Positions 42,103-50,890 of a stretch of 55,883 nt of DNA are shown here, piece after piece. The position numbers were made by a program, and so were the translations under genes. The notes under the pieces were generated by a model. It was not told where the DNA came from. It saw only the letters and a list, made by a program, of their open reading frames with translations, and did no database searches. Each line of letters opens with the position of its first letter. The stretch's first letter is position 1. Source of the DNA: an uncultured Brevibacterium sp. (lineage in GTDB: Bacteria > Actinomycetota > Actinomycetes > Actinomycetales > Brevibacteriaceae); contig CABTZE010000001.1 in assembly GCA_902489215.1 (NCBI GenBank), positions 1-55,883 on the forward strand. Reading direction: 5' to 3'.

Positions 42103-42405
42103 ACGGACGAGGTGGCGGACAACGCCTCGTCAATACAAAACAGGGGGCGCACTGCTGCGTGCGGTTTGAGCGGTTTATGACGTATGACACACTATGTCAA
42201 CGGTGACATTGTGCTTGCACCGGCGGGTTGGTTTCGCGCTTGCAATCGGCACCGGCTCGGTGCGGCTCATGAGGGCCACTAGTCAGTCATCCGATCAGCT
42301 GACCTTCCTGGTCGGTGGGTCTGAGTCGATGGACCTCGGCTAGGACCCAGGCGGGGCAGTGCGATGACTGCCGCGCTTGCTACAAGTTGAGAAGGGGATA
42401 CAAAG
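42103..42405 (+). other. 303-base intergenic region upstream of the ABM-like gene
   Basis: I see no gene. It includes a small GACGAGG...CCTCGTC hairpin just after the pseudogene (about 42108-42133) and the palindrome at 42194-42209. The rest is unremarkable. Confidence 0.5.
42194..42209. promoter_or_regulatory. Palindrome upstream of the ABM-like gene
   Basis: ATGTCAacggTGACAT has perfect 6-base arms and a CG-containing centre of LacI type, 197 bases upstream of the small monooxygenase-like gene. It could be an operator for the LacI regulator at 49.7-50.7 kb, by inference only. Confidence 0.35.
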
Positions 42406-42714
42406 ATGTACCGTTCGGTTCTGACGCTGCGTACCACACCGGAGCGAGCGCAGGAGATCCTTGAGCTTTACCGGGCCGAGAAGATTCTGCAGGAGTCGCT
42501 CGATGCGACTCGCCAAATCAGTTCAGATATTGCGGTCTCAGACGACGGAGAAGTTATCGTCACGGCCAATTGGCCAGATGAGAACGGCTACCAAGAGTGG
42601 CTGGACCACCCGCAGCGGACTCGAACTGCGCCAGAGCTTAACGCTTTGCTAGAAGGTGCCGAAGTTGGTATCGGAAAGCTATACAAAATTGACCACGGAG
42701 TCAGCAGAAGCTGA
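42406..42714 (+). CDS. Small ABM-domain-like protein
   Basis: 102 residues with the layout of antibiotic-biosynthesis-monooxygenase/dimeric alpha-beta-barrel proteins. A first strand (YRSVLTLRTTPER) and helix (QEILELYRAEKILQESLDAT) are followed by the strand VIVTANWPDENGYQEWLDH and a last strand VGIGKLYKIDHGV. These small proteins are dimeric and some oxidise quinols without cofactor; many have no known role. AAGGGG is 9 bases upstream of the ATG. It stands alone between a pseudogene and the NCS1/hydantoinase locus, with a very strong terminator after it. The functional link to the downstream pathway is only proximity. Confidence 0.7.
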   Translation: MYRSVLTLRTTPERAQEILELYRAEKILQESLDATRQISSDIAVSDDGEVIVTANWPDENGYQEWLDHPQRTRTAPELNALLEGAEVGIGKLYKIDHGVSRS

Positions 42715-42802
42715 TTGATAGGCGGCGCAGTGGTGCTTGCGTGAATCAATGCGCCTTTCGCTGCGTCCAGCTGTGAATCGATACTTGGATTAATTCGCTG
42801 CT

Positions 42803-42860
42803 TGAAGGGCCCTGGGTTGTTCCTTCCTTGGCAAAGGAAGGAACAACCCAGGGCCCTTCA
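42803..42860. terminator. Very long perfect hairpin terminator
   Basis: A 27-bp perfect stem (42803-42829 with 42834-42860) and a 4-base loop, about 90 bases after the ABM-like gene. It is symmetrical and would stop transcription in both directions. It is the longest perfect stem I found in the window. Confidence 0.85.
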
Positions 42861-43054
42861 GTGTGATTAGTGGTGCTGGATGCTTGCATCCGACCTTTAG
42901 CAGATTGAGTTCTTGCAAGCTCGGTGAGCGGTGCAGTGCCTTGTTGTTTTGTTCCTGCGTAGAGGTTGAGGGAGTCTGCTCAGAGGGGTCGGTTGAAGAG
43001 AGTCGAATTCTGAGACGGGTATTGACGTGAGAAAAATCACCTGCCATGCTTCCA

Positions 43055-43070
43055 GTCAAATCGTTTTGAC
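43055..43070. promoter_or_regulatory. Candidate LacI-type operator of the hydantoinase operon
   Basis: GTCAAAtcgtTTTGAC is a perfect 6-bp inverted repeat with a CG in the centre, 14 bases upstream of TTGACA (43084-43089), a -35-like hexamer. It is 91 bases from the NCS1 permease start. The convergent LacI gene at the far end of the cluster is a reasonable owner. Confidence 0.45.
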
Positions 43071-43160
43071 GACGGCTTGCCATTTGACATCTCTAACCAC
43101 GTCAGACTCGATCCGGCTTAAGTCAGATCGATCGGATCTCAAAGAGGAGACACCCGCGCA

Positions 43161-44471
43161 ATGAACAAAAAACAGAATGCTTTGCTCGAGTCGGACGAGG
43201 CGATCACGCCGGTCCCTGCGAACCAGCGGCAACATTGGCTTAGCCCGGCTGTTGTGTTTGGAGGACTCGAGTTCACCATCCCTGTCATCATGGTTGGCGC
43301 TGCGCTTGCAGCTGATTTCCGGCTCACCACAATTCTCTTGATCCTCGTGGTCGCGCTCGCCCTCCAGTGGGTGGGCAACACTATTGCCGGTTATATCGGC
43401 GCGAAGACCGGGTGCTCATCCTCAGTGATTGCGCGTGCAAGTTTCGGCAATGCCCAGGCCCGGTTCGTTATCGGGACGATTTTGTTCATCGTGTCCCTGT
43501 GTTGGTGGGCCATTCAAACGGCCGTCGCTGGGCAGGCGATAGCCGCCATGTTTGGGGTGGATTACGAGACCGATTGGGGCAAGTGGGCGCTGATCACGGT
43601 TGTTATCGGAATTATTTTCGCTGTCCCTTCGGTCATCGGGTTCAGCTCCATGAAGTGGACCGATTACTTGGCTCTCCCGGCCGGCCTTGTCCTCATTGTC
43701 ACGGGGGTCTACCTTGCGCTGAGCACGTCCGGCCTCTCGGGGCTGCTTGCGTGGGACCCCGACGGGAAGATGAGCTTCCTCGCGGGGGTCACCTTGGTCA
43801 TTGGGGCAAACATCGCACAGTGGCTCATTGCCGCTGACTACACCCGGTACGCCAAGCCGACTCTCATTGACAACATCAAGATTCCCCTCGGCATCGTTGC
43901 AGTAGGGTTCCCGCTGTTCTTGGTGGGAGCAATCATGGCGATCAGCGTGGGTGACGCCGATCTTGTGAGCGTGATGGTGGGCCTCGGTTTCGCTTTCTGG
44001 GGATTCATCATCCTTTGGCTGGCCACATGGACTAGCCAGCTTGTCAATAACTACAGCATGGGGCTGGCATTGGCGAACATGCTCAACATCAATTCGGGTA
44101 AAGGCCGTGCGTGGCTTACTTTCGGGGGAACAATCATAGCCATCGTGATTGCTCTATCCGGGATCCTCGACCACTTCACAGTGTTCCTTAGCTCCTCCGC
44201 GGTCATCTACGCAGCCACAGCGGGAGTGATCTTTTTCGACTTCTTCTTCATCCGTAAACAGGGATTCCAGGACAACCGGGGATGGAACTGGATTGCAACC
44301 GTGGCGCTCGTCGCGGGAATCGCGGTGGGCTTGGTTACCCAGTACGTATGGCAGGTTGGGATACCTCCGGTGCAGACACTGCTTATTTCGGGACTTGTCT
44401 ACCTCGTCTGCTCTCGGCTCAAGGCTCGTACCGCACCCGATCGCTTCACAGGGGGTGTTAGCGAAGCCTGA
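43161..44471 (+). CDS. NCS1 family permease (cytosine/allantoin/hydantoin type)
   Basis: Twelve-helix symporter of 436 residues for nucleobases, allantoin or hydantoins. It begins with the family's conserved stretch PAVVFGGLEFTIPVIMVGAA, then QWVGNTIAGYIGAKTGCSSS, ARASFGNAQAR, the AQWLIAADYTRYAKP element and WGFIILWLATWTSQLVNNYS. It is more like CodB than the fungal-type allantoin carriers. GAGGAG lies 11 bases upstream of the ATG. It is followed on the same strand by HyuA/HyuB and an amidohydrolase, so the cargo is probably the cyclic amide or ureide these enzymes open. Confidence 0.93.
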   Translation: MNKKQNALLESDEAITPVPANQRQHWLSPAVVFGGLEFTIPVIMVGAALAADFRLTTILLILVVALALQWVGNTIAGYIGAKTGCSSSVIARASFGNAQARFVIGTILFIVSLCWWAIQTAVAGQAIAAMFGVDYETDWGKWALITVVIGIIFAVPSVIGFSSMKWTDYLALPAGLVLIVTGVYLALSTSGLSGLLAWDPDGKMSFLAGVTLVIGANIAQWLIAADYTRYAKPTLIDNIKIPLGIVAVGFPLFLVGAIMAISVGDADLVSVMVGLGFAFWGFIILWLATWTSQLVNNYSMGLALANMLNINSGKGRAWLTFGGTIIAIVIALSGILDHFTVFLSSSAVIYAATAGVIFFDFFFIRKQGFQDNRGWNWIATVALVAGIAVGLVTQYVWQVGIPPVQTLLISGLVYLVCSRLKARTAPDRFTGGVSEA

Positions 44472-44603
44472 AGCTCAGCACCCCTCACCGATCAGCGCTA
44501 GACCATCGGGTGTTGTTGACTCCCTGTGTTAGCCCCCTCCAAGAATGCTTCTCGCGTCGAAAAGTGCGAGAGAAGACCTCCCACTCCGATTGAAAGGAAA
44601 ATC

Positions 44604-46667
44604 ATGACATCGGACGTACGCATTGCAGTGGACGTCGGCGGTACCTTCACTGACGTTGTCCGGCTGGATCCCGCAACGGGCGAGATCCGCTTCGACAAAG
44701 TGCCCACGACCCCCAACGCCCCTACCGAGGGCGTCTTGGCCGCATTCGACAAAACCGAGACCAACCCCGCGGAAACGAGCCGCTTCAACCACGGATCGAC
44801 GCTGGGACTGAATGCACTGCTCACTCGCACTGGCGCGCGGATCGCCACGATCGCCACGCGCGGTTTCCGCGATGTCTATCTGCTGGGGCGGACAGATCGC
44901 AAGCCGATGTACGACATCACCTACCACAAGCCGGCTGCTCTGCTGAACCGCTACGACACGTTTGAGGTGACGGAAAGAGCGCTCGCGGACGGAAGTATTG
45001 CAGTCCCCTTGGATGAGGAGGAAGCGCGGGAATTGGCGAAGGAGATCGCTCGCCGCGGCTACGACAGCGTCGCCGTCGCGTTCCTCCACTCATACATCGC
45101 CCCCGAACACGAGCAGCGGATGAAAGAGATCCTTCTTGAGGAGAACCCGTCGCTCGAAGTATCCACTTCACACGAGCTTTCCCGCGAATACCGTGAGTAT
45201 GAGCGAACCAGCACAGCAGTGCTCGACGCCTATATCAAACCGGTCATGCGCAAGTACTTGACCAGCCTGGGTAGTCAGCTGGAGGACAAAGGGTTCGACG
45301 GGCAGTTTCTGATGTCCCGTTCCGGCGGGGGCGCCATGACCGCAGCTGTAGCTCGCGAGGAACCGGTTAACTTGATTCTTTCGGGCCCAGCCGGTGGCGT
45401 GGTTGGCGCGGCCGGGTTCTCCCGCCTCATCGATCGGCCTAATTTGATCACCATCGACATGGGCGGGACGAGCCTCGATGCTTCGCTGGTGCTTGACGGA
45501 TCTCCCATCATGTATCAGGGCGCCGAATTCGAAGGCCTTCCGATCAACACGCCCTCGCTCTATATTCACACTATCGGTGCCGGCGGTGGATCGCTTGCCT
45601 ATCTCGATGAAGCAGGTGCGCTGCAGGTAGGCCCCGAGAGCGCAGGTGCGGATCCTGGACCGGCGGCGTACGGTCGCGGTGGAACTCAACCCACCTTCAC
45701 CGACGCAGCACTTGCAGTGGGCTATTTGGGGACTGATACACCCCTCGGTGGCACTCTGACACTCAACGCGGATAACTCCGAAAAAGCGCTGAGCACTGTT
45801 GCAGAGAAGACGGGTTACAGCGTTTCCGATCTCGCTCTTGGCGTTCTGAATATCTCGACTACAAAGATCACCGGCGCTGTTCGAGCGATCACGATTGAAC
45901 TTGGGCACAACCCCAAGGACTTCTCCCTGCTGTCTTTCGGTGGCGGTGGCGGGCTCGTAGCCGTCGATGTGGCCAGGGAACTGGGCATTCCTGAGGTTAT
46001 TGTTCCCCCAGGCCAAGGAGCTTTCTCTGCACTGGGGATGCTCATGGCGGACGTTCAGTACGATCTGTCGCGGACTTTTGTTGAACCATTTGACTCTCTG
46101 GACCTCAACGTGGTCGAGGACCTGTTCCAGGAGATGGAGGAGGAAGCGGCAAAGTCGCTGAAGGACGACGGATTTGCCCAGAAGGATACGGAATTCCACC
46201 GCTCGATTCAGGTCCGGTACCTGGGTCAGGAACACTCCGTCACGATCGGCTTCCCGTCCGATTCTGACACGGTCTTGGAACAGATCGAGAAGGACTTCAA
46301 CGAGCTCCACGAACGGCAATACGGACATGTTCTCGATGACCCCATCGAGGTCACGACTTTGCGTGTACAGGCAGTCGGGCTTGTTGACAAGCCGCAGCTG
46401 CCCAAACTTGCAAAGCGCGCTCCTGGCGAGGATCTCGATATCAAGCACCGCACAGTCTTCCGGAAGGGTGGCGTGAAGGAAGACTACAAACTCGTAGCTC
46501 GCGAGGATCTGCGGGCAGGCGACCAGCTCGAAGGTCCAGCAGTCGTTACAGAACACACAGCGACGACAGTTATGCATGCTGGCGATCGCCTCACGGTCGG
46601 AGAGTACGGAGAAATCGCCATTGCGATTGGCAAGCCCGCCCAGGGCGAAGGCATCGAGGAGGCCTGA
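44604..46667 (+). CDS. hyuA: Hydantoinase/oxoprolinase subunit A
   Basis: ATP-dependent ring-opening subunit of the HyuA/HyuB family, which works on 5-oxoproline, N-methylhydantoin and similar cyclic amides (relatives also carboxylate ketones). The 687 residues begin with the ASKHA-type phosphate-binding motif AVDVGGTFTDVV, then NHGSTLGLNALLTRTG, ISGPAGGVVGA-like LILSGPAGGVVGAAGFSRL, ITIDMGGTSLDASLV and GAGGGSLAYLDEAG. The ATG at 44604 has GAAAGGA upstream and an in-frame ATG 78 bases before lacks it. The stop is one base before hyuB's ATG. Confidence 0.93.
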   Translation: MTSDVRIAVDVGGTFTDVVRLDPATGEIRFDKVPTTPNAPTEGVLAAFDKTETNPAETSRFNHGSTLGLNALLTRTGARIATIATRGFRDVYLLGRTDRKPMYDITYHKPAALLNRYDTFEVTERALADGSIAVPLDEEEARELAKEIARRGYDSVAVAFLHSYIAPEHEQRMKEILLEENPSLEVSTSHELSREYREYERTSTAVLDAYIKPVMRKYLTSLGSQLEDKGFDGQFLMSRSGGGAMTAAVAREEPVNLILSGPAGGVVGAAGFSRLIDRPNLITIDMGGTSLDASLVLDGSPIMYQGAEFEGLPINTPSLYIHTIGAGGGSLAYLDEAGALQVGPESAGADPGPAAYGRGGTQPTFTDAALAVGYLGTDTPLGGTLTLNADNSEKALSTVAEKTGYSVSDLALGVLNISTTKITGAVRAITIELGHNPKDFSLLSFGGGGGLVAVDVARELGIPEVIVPPGQGAFSALGMLMADVQYDLSRTFVEPFDSLDLNVVEDLFQEMEEEAAKSLKDDGFAQKDTEFHRSIQVRYLGQEHSVTIGFPSDSDTVLEQIEKDFNELHERQYGHVLDDPIEVTTLRVQAVGLVDKPQLPKLAKRAPGEDLDIKHRTVFRKGGVKEDYKLVAREDLRAGDQLEGPAVVTEHTATTVMHAGDRLTVGEYGEIAIAIGKPAQGEGIEEA

Positions 46668-46668
46668 C

Positions 46669-48393
46669 ATGGTAGACGCAATCACTACTGAGATTATCCG
46701 GCACGCCATGTTGGCAGCTGCCGACGAGATTGCCCGCAATCTTTGCCGCACTGCGTACAACACCGTGGTGTACGAGATCCATGACTATGGGATCGGACTT
46801 CACGACGAGAACGGCGACGTCGTTGCGGACACTCCTGGAGTCGCAGTCTTCACTCGAGGCAATGACATTGGTGTGAAGAACGCCATTAAGTTCCTCGGCA
46901 AAGAAAGCATGGAGCCCGGTGACGTATTCATCATCAACTACCCCTACTGGTCCAGTGCGCATGCTCTGGATCCGCTGGTATTCGCGCCGATTCACGTGGG
47001 TGAACGGCTCATCGGGTTCAGCACTTGCCGAGTCCACGTGACTGACCTGAACCAGAAAGACCCTGGATACGTCCTGGACTCCACGCATCTGTCCCAGGAG
47101 GGCCTGATGATGCCGGCATCCAAGCTCTACCGTAGGGGAGAGCGCAATGAGGATGTCTTCAACATCATCAAGTTCAACAGCCGACGCCCGCGCCATACGA
47201 TCGGCGACATTCAGTCCCAGGTCTCCGCGGTCGTTACGGGTGTGCGTCGTATGAAGGAGCTTGCGGACAAGTATGGTGCTGACACCGTTGTGGATGCCAT
47301 GAAGGCAATCAACGAACACGGTGAGCGGCTGTCGCGTCTGGCCCTCGAAAAGCTCCCGAAAGGCACCTGGAGCACAGTTGACTACATCGATGAAGATGGC
47401 GTCGATGTCGGGAAGCTGATCAAACTTAAGTGCACCGTGACGATTACAGACGAAGAGATGATAATCGACTGGACCGGCAGCGCTAACGATGTGCAGGGTC
47501 CTCTGAACGTTCCACCAGGACTGACTGAAGCTGCTGCTTGCCTTATCTTCAAGTCGATTACGACGCCCGACTCTCCCGTGGTAGCAGGCAACTTTGCTCC
47601 GCTGCGGGTAATCACAGAGGAGGGTTCTGTCATGCACGCAGTACCGCCAATGTCAACCTTTACGATGTGGACCGGAATCCTCTCCGGCGAAACGATTCTC
47701 AAAGCACTGGCACAGGCGATGCCCGAAACTATTCCAGCGTCATCCGGCGGCGATGTCTGCGCCTTTATCGGCCTTGGGGACAACCCGCGAACTGGTGAGC
47801 CCTGGCAGGACGGCAGTAACGAAGCCGTCGGCTACGGAGCAACATCCACTCAGGACGGTGAGGACGGCATCATGCACATCTCAGAACCGGGTTGTCGAAA
47901 TACGCCGGTCGAGGTGTTCGAGATGCGTACGCCGTTGTTCCTCGAGCACTACGGATACCGTCAAGACAGCAGCGGCGCCGGGCAGTTCCGCGGCGGGGTT
48001 GGCATCAGCCGCGCCTACCGATACACGGCTCCTGGCGTGGGGATCATGCTCTCCTACAAAACGCGGACGCGTCCTTGGGGAATCCGCGGAGGACTGGAGG
48101 GCGTTCCGAATGCTGTCATCCTCAACCCAGGCACCGAGAATGAAAAGTGGCAAGGACCGAGTTATAACCACCTTGAAGCTGGGGAAGTGCTGGTCAACGC
48201 CACCGGAGGCGGTGGCGGTTACGGCGATCCGTTGAAGCGGGATTTCGACGCGATTTCTGCAGACGTACGCAACGAGTTCCTTACCCCTGAAGCTGTTAAG
48301 CGCGATTACAAAGTCATTATCGACAAGGACGGCGTAATCGATCACGAAGCAACTGCGGAGCTGCGTGACAGCTACAAGGCGCAGAACGCTTGA
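46669..48393 (+). CDS. hyuB: Hydantoinase/oxoprolinase subunit B
   Basis: Partner of HyuA, 574 residues. Family stretches are RNLCRTAYNTVVYEIHDYGI near the N-terminus, the NYPYWSSAHALDPLVFAPI segment, MPASKLYRRGERNED, ADKYGADTVVDAMKAI and near the C-terminus the GAGQFRGGVGISRAYRY and TGGGGGYGDPLKRD elements. The start at 46669 has GAGGAGG (46656-46662) 6 bases upstream; a longer frame starting inside hyuA is not supported. Together the two subunits should form an ATP-dependent cyclic-amide hydrolase with a substrate set by the local pathway. Confidence 0.93.
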   Translation: MVDAITTEIIRHAMLAAADEIARNLCRTAYNTVVYEIHDYGIGLHDENGDVVADTPGVAVFTRGNDIGVKNAIKFLGKESMEPGDVFIINYPYWSSAHALDPLVFAPIHVGERLIGFSTCRVHVTDLNQKDPGYVLDSTHLSQEGLMMPASKLYRRGERNEDVFNIIKFNSRRPRHTIGDIQSQVSAVVTGVRRMKELADKYGADTVVDAMKAINEHGERLSRLALEKLPKGTWSTVDYIDEDGVDVGKLIKLKCTVTITDEEMIIDWTGSANDVQGPLNVPPGLTEAAACLIFKSITTPDSPVVAGNFAPLRVITEEGSVMHAVPPMSTFTMWTGILSGETILKALAQAMPETIPASSGGDVCAFIGLGDNPRTGEPWQDGSNEAVGYGATSTQDGEDGIMHISEPGCRNTPVEVFEMRTPLFLEHYGYRQDSSGAGQFRGGVGISRAYRYTAPGVGIMLSYKTRTRPWGIRGGLEGVPNAVILNPGTENEKWQGPSYNHLEAGEVLVNATGGGGGYGDPLKRDFDAISADVRNEFLTPEAVKRDYKVIIDKDGVIDHEATAELRDSYKAQNA

Positions 48394-48424
48394 TAAAGCC
48401 AGCGAGCAGAAAGGTGGATTATGA

Positions 48425-49657
48425 ATGGCTGAGATGACGGCTAGTCAATCTGGATCCCTAATCATCAGCGGTGCGCAGGTTTGGGACGGAATCAAGCAGG
48501 GTTTCGTTGAAAGAGACCTCTGTATTCAAGATGGTCTCGTCGCCGACCGCCTGACTTCCAATGGAATGAACGGTGACCCCCACATCGTGGATGGGGCTGG
48601 GAAGTGGGTTGTTCCCGGTTTGATTGACGCCCATTTTCATGCCTACGCCGTATCCATGGACGGCCTCGAAAACGAAAGAGGGCCTCTGAGCTTCACGGCA
48701 CTTAATGGTGCTAAGCGACTCGGGGCTGCTTTGAAACGAGGGTTCACCACCGTTCGTGACGTTGCCGGTGGAGATATTGGTCTTCAGCGCGCAGTCGACC
48801 GAGGTCTGTTCCCGTCTCCCCGCTATCTCTTTACCGGTCCTGCGCTTAGCCAGACCGGTGGGCATGGTGATCCGCGATCAGAGATGGTCGACATATGCTT
48901 CAGCAGCGGTCACATGTGCGAGGTTGTCGACGGTGTCGACGACTTGCGCAGGACCGTCCGAGAGAGGTTCCGCACCGGAGCGCACGCCATCAAGATCATG
49001 ACCTCTGGTGGTGTGTTCTCCCTAACCGATCCGCTGAGCATTCCGCAGTACTCGGCGGAGGAGATCCGTGCCGTTGCGGACGAGGCGCGTAGGCGGGGCA
49101 GCTACGTCACTGCTCACTGCTATTCGGTTGATGGTGTCATGCTGTCGATTGAAAACGGCGTCACGTGCATCGAACACGGCAACTTGATTGATTCCGCAAC
49201 CGCTAAGGAAATGGCCGCGAGGGGTACTCGTATAGTTCCAACCCTGGCTGCTTACGACGCCATGGCAAGGCGCGGGGCAGAATTGGGCCTGAACGCTACG
49301 TCCCTTGCCAAGAACGACCTCGTGCTGTCACAAGGCCAAGAAGCATGCCAGTTGGCACTCGCTGCGGGTGTGGAAATCGGCTTCGGCACCGATCTGATGG
49401 GCGGGCTGGAGGACGATCAGCTGCGTGGGATCGCGCTTCAAATCGAGGCAATCGGAGTTGAGCAGACATTGCACGCAATGACCGCAGGCAATGCCAGCAT
49501 CCTTGGTGACTCTCGTCTGGGCCACCTTGGCGCCGGGGCGTTCGGAGACGCTGTGGTGCTGACCGGGAACCCCCTTAAGGAGCCCGACGTCCTCTCCGCG
49601 GAGGACGCGAGGTTCGCGGTTGTGCAGAATGGGCGGGTCGTAGGCAGTGAGTCATGA
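48425..49657 (+). CDS. Metal-dependent amidohydrolase (imidazolonepropionase-like)
   Basis: Binuclear-metal amidohydrolase of about 410 residues. Metal ligands: HxH in VPGLIDAHFHAY, the carboxylated lysine in HAIKIMTSGG, H in TAHCYS, H in CIEHGN and D in GFGTDLMG. A beta-sandwich flanks the barrel on both ends (SGAQVWDGI at the start, GDAVVLTGNPLKEPDVL at the end). The family includes imidazolonepropionase, prolidase-like dipeptidases and carbamoyl/acyl-amide hydrolases. AAAGGTGG lies 6 bases before the ATG. It follows hyuB by 31 bases in the same operon and could hydrolyse the ring-opened product or an alternative ring. Confidence 0.9.
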   Translation: MAEMTASQSGSLIISGAQVWDGIKQGFVERDLCIQDGLVADRLTSNGMNGDPHIVDGAGKWVVPGLIDAHFHAYAVSMDGLENERGPLSFTALNGAKRLGAALKRGFTTVRDVAGGDIGLQRAVDRGLFPSPRYLFTGPALSQTGGHGDPRSEMVDICFSSGHMCEVVDGVDDLRRTVRERFRTGAHAIKIMTSGGVFSLTDPLSIPQYSAEEIRAVADEARRRGSYVTAHCYSVDGVMLSIENGVTCIEHGNLIDSATAKEMAARGTRIVPTLAAYDAMARRGAELGLNATSLAKNDLVLSQGQEACQLALAAGVEIGFGTDLMGGLEDDQLRGIALQIEAIGVEQTLHAMTAGNASILGDSRLGHLGAGAFGDAVVLTGNPLKEPDVLSAEDARFAVVQNGRVVGSES

Positions 49658-49706
49658 CGCTGTGAAGCATTGACGGTCAGACCGGTGGACCCCCAGCTGG
49701 CAGTGC

Positions 49707-50738
49707 TCAGTGCTGAAGGTGCGGTGCGTTCCGAGTGGACGCCCGCACCTTCAGCTGTGGGCTCACAAGAACGGGGTCCGGGGGTGCTGAGGGCTCTTCC
49801 AGAACCCGCAGCATGTGGGTCACGGCCGCAAGTGCAAGCGCTTCCTGGTTGAGATCCAGAGCGGTGATGGAGGTCAACGGAATCCGGGTATGAGCTGAAT
49901 CCGTAAGGGTGGCGAGCTGGACATCACCAGGAACTCGCAGCCCCGCCGCTCCAATTGCCGAGACCACCGGCTCGGTGAGATCGCTGCGCGCATAGACGAC
50001 TGCGCGAGGTGACGGGTGACTCTGCAGAAGCTCCTGCAGCTGTTCGCGAACGTCGGAAGGCTGCAGTTCTCCCGTTATAACGTGGGTCCGGATGCGCAGA
50101 TCTTTTGTGCGGGCCCACTCGTGCACGCGGCTTTCAGATGAGCACTTCCAAGCGTTGTCCTCGGTACCGACCACGAGCCAAATGTCGTCGCCTGGGTCCA
50201 CTGAGATGTTCCCCAGAACCCGATCGATTCCGGTGCCGTAATCGACTCCCACCCACGGGAAAATTTCAGGTCGCGCGGGGTCAGGGTCAGCGCAGACGAC
50301 TGGAATGCCGCGGCGCTGAAGTTCGTCTAGAACAGGGTCGTCAGTATTGGGGTACGCAACAATGCATCCATCCATGGGGAGTGTTGCCGTTGGAGCATTG
50401 TCGGAGACGGGGATGTGGACCAGCCCCATGCCTTCGCGAATACAGGCAACAGCGACAGCGCCGGCTAGTCGGTTGAACGTTTCATGAGTTTGGAGCGATC
50501 CGCTTCTGCTCACGTAAGGTCGCAGAATCAGCCCGATCATCTCAGTCTTGCCTGTCCTCATGGAACGGGCGTGGGGATTTGGGTGATACCCGAGGCTCTC
50601 CGCGGCATCCATGACGCGTTTCCGGGTTGGTTCGCTGATGGAGCGTCGGCCGGAGAAAGTGTGGGAAACGGTCGACGGCGAGACGCCAGCTGCTGCGGCG
50701 ACGTCTTTGATAGTCGGGGGTCGCCGGAGTTCGCTCAT
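49707..50738 (-). CDS. LacI family regulator next to the hydantoinase operon
   Basis: 343 residues. The N-terminal HTH and hinge are TIKDVAAAAGVSPSTVSHTF and RVMDAAESLGYHPNPHARSM. The sensor begins GLILRPYV and ends in the LacI-type LNQEALALAAVTHMLRVLEE. The ATG at 50738 is preferred over a frame opening at 50795 because SELRRPPTIKDV starts as LacI proteins normally do; the ribosome site is weak. It is convergent with the amidohydrolase gene, and the terminator hairpin overlaps its 3' end. The upstream region of the NCS1 gene holds a LacI-like palindrome. Confidence 0.93.
   Translation of the reverse strand: MSELRRPPTIKDVAAAAGVSPSTVSHTFSGRRSISEPTRKRVMDAAESLGYHPNPHARSMRTGKTEMIGLILRPYVSRSGSLQTHETFNRLAGAVAVACIREGMGLVHIPVSDNAPTATLPMDGCIVAYPNTDDPVLDELQRRGIPVVCADPDPARPEIFPWVGVDYGTGIDRVLGNISVDPGDDIWLVVGTEDNAWKCSSESRVHEWARTKDLRIRTHVITGELQPSDVREQLQELLQSHPSPRAVVYARSDLTEPVVSAIGAAGLRVPGDVQLATLTDSAHTRIPLTSITALDLNQEALALAAVTHMLRVLEEPSAPPDPVLVSPQLKVRASTRNAPHLQH
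49712..49755. terminator. Terminator between amidohydrolase and LacI genes
   Basis: GCTGAAGGTGCGG (49712-49724) pairs with CCGCACCTTCAGC (49743-49755) in a perfect 13-bp stem that overlaps the last codons of the LacI gene. It is 55 bases after the amidohydrolase stop. Confidence 0.7.
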
Positions 50739-50890
50739 TGACGAGTACCTTGTGAAAAGATCTCCCGTCCCGCCTTTCGTACCAGAACATTCCAACCGGA
50801 CTCAGTCTAGCCTCAGCCCTGCGAGGGGTAGTGAAGACGGATTCGGGGGATTACCCGGGATGGGCTGACCCAGTGGGGTTACGCCTGCTG

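Larger units (their letters stand above)
42715..43160 (+). other. 446-base intergenic region upstream of the NCS1 permease
   Basis: No gene is seen. It contains the 27-bp hairpin at 42803-42860, a palindrome GGATGC-TT-GCATCC at 42878-42891, the candidate operator at 43055-43070, a near-consensus -35 TTGACA at 43084-43089 and AGATC-N5-GATCT just before the permease's ribosome site. The density of palindromes suggests the regulatory region of the permease/hydantoinase operon. Confidence 0.6.

Noticed and set aside
45168..46763. 531-codon frame on the minus strand opposite hyuA
   Set aside because: HyuA on the plus strand has clear motifs throughout; the antisense frame has no domain and no ribosome site.
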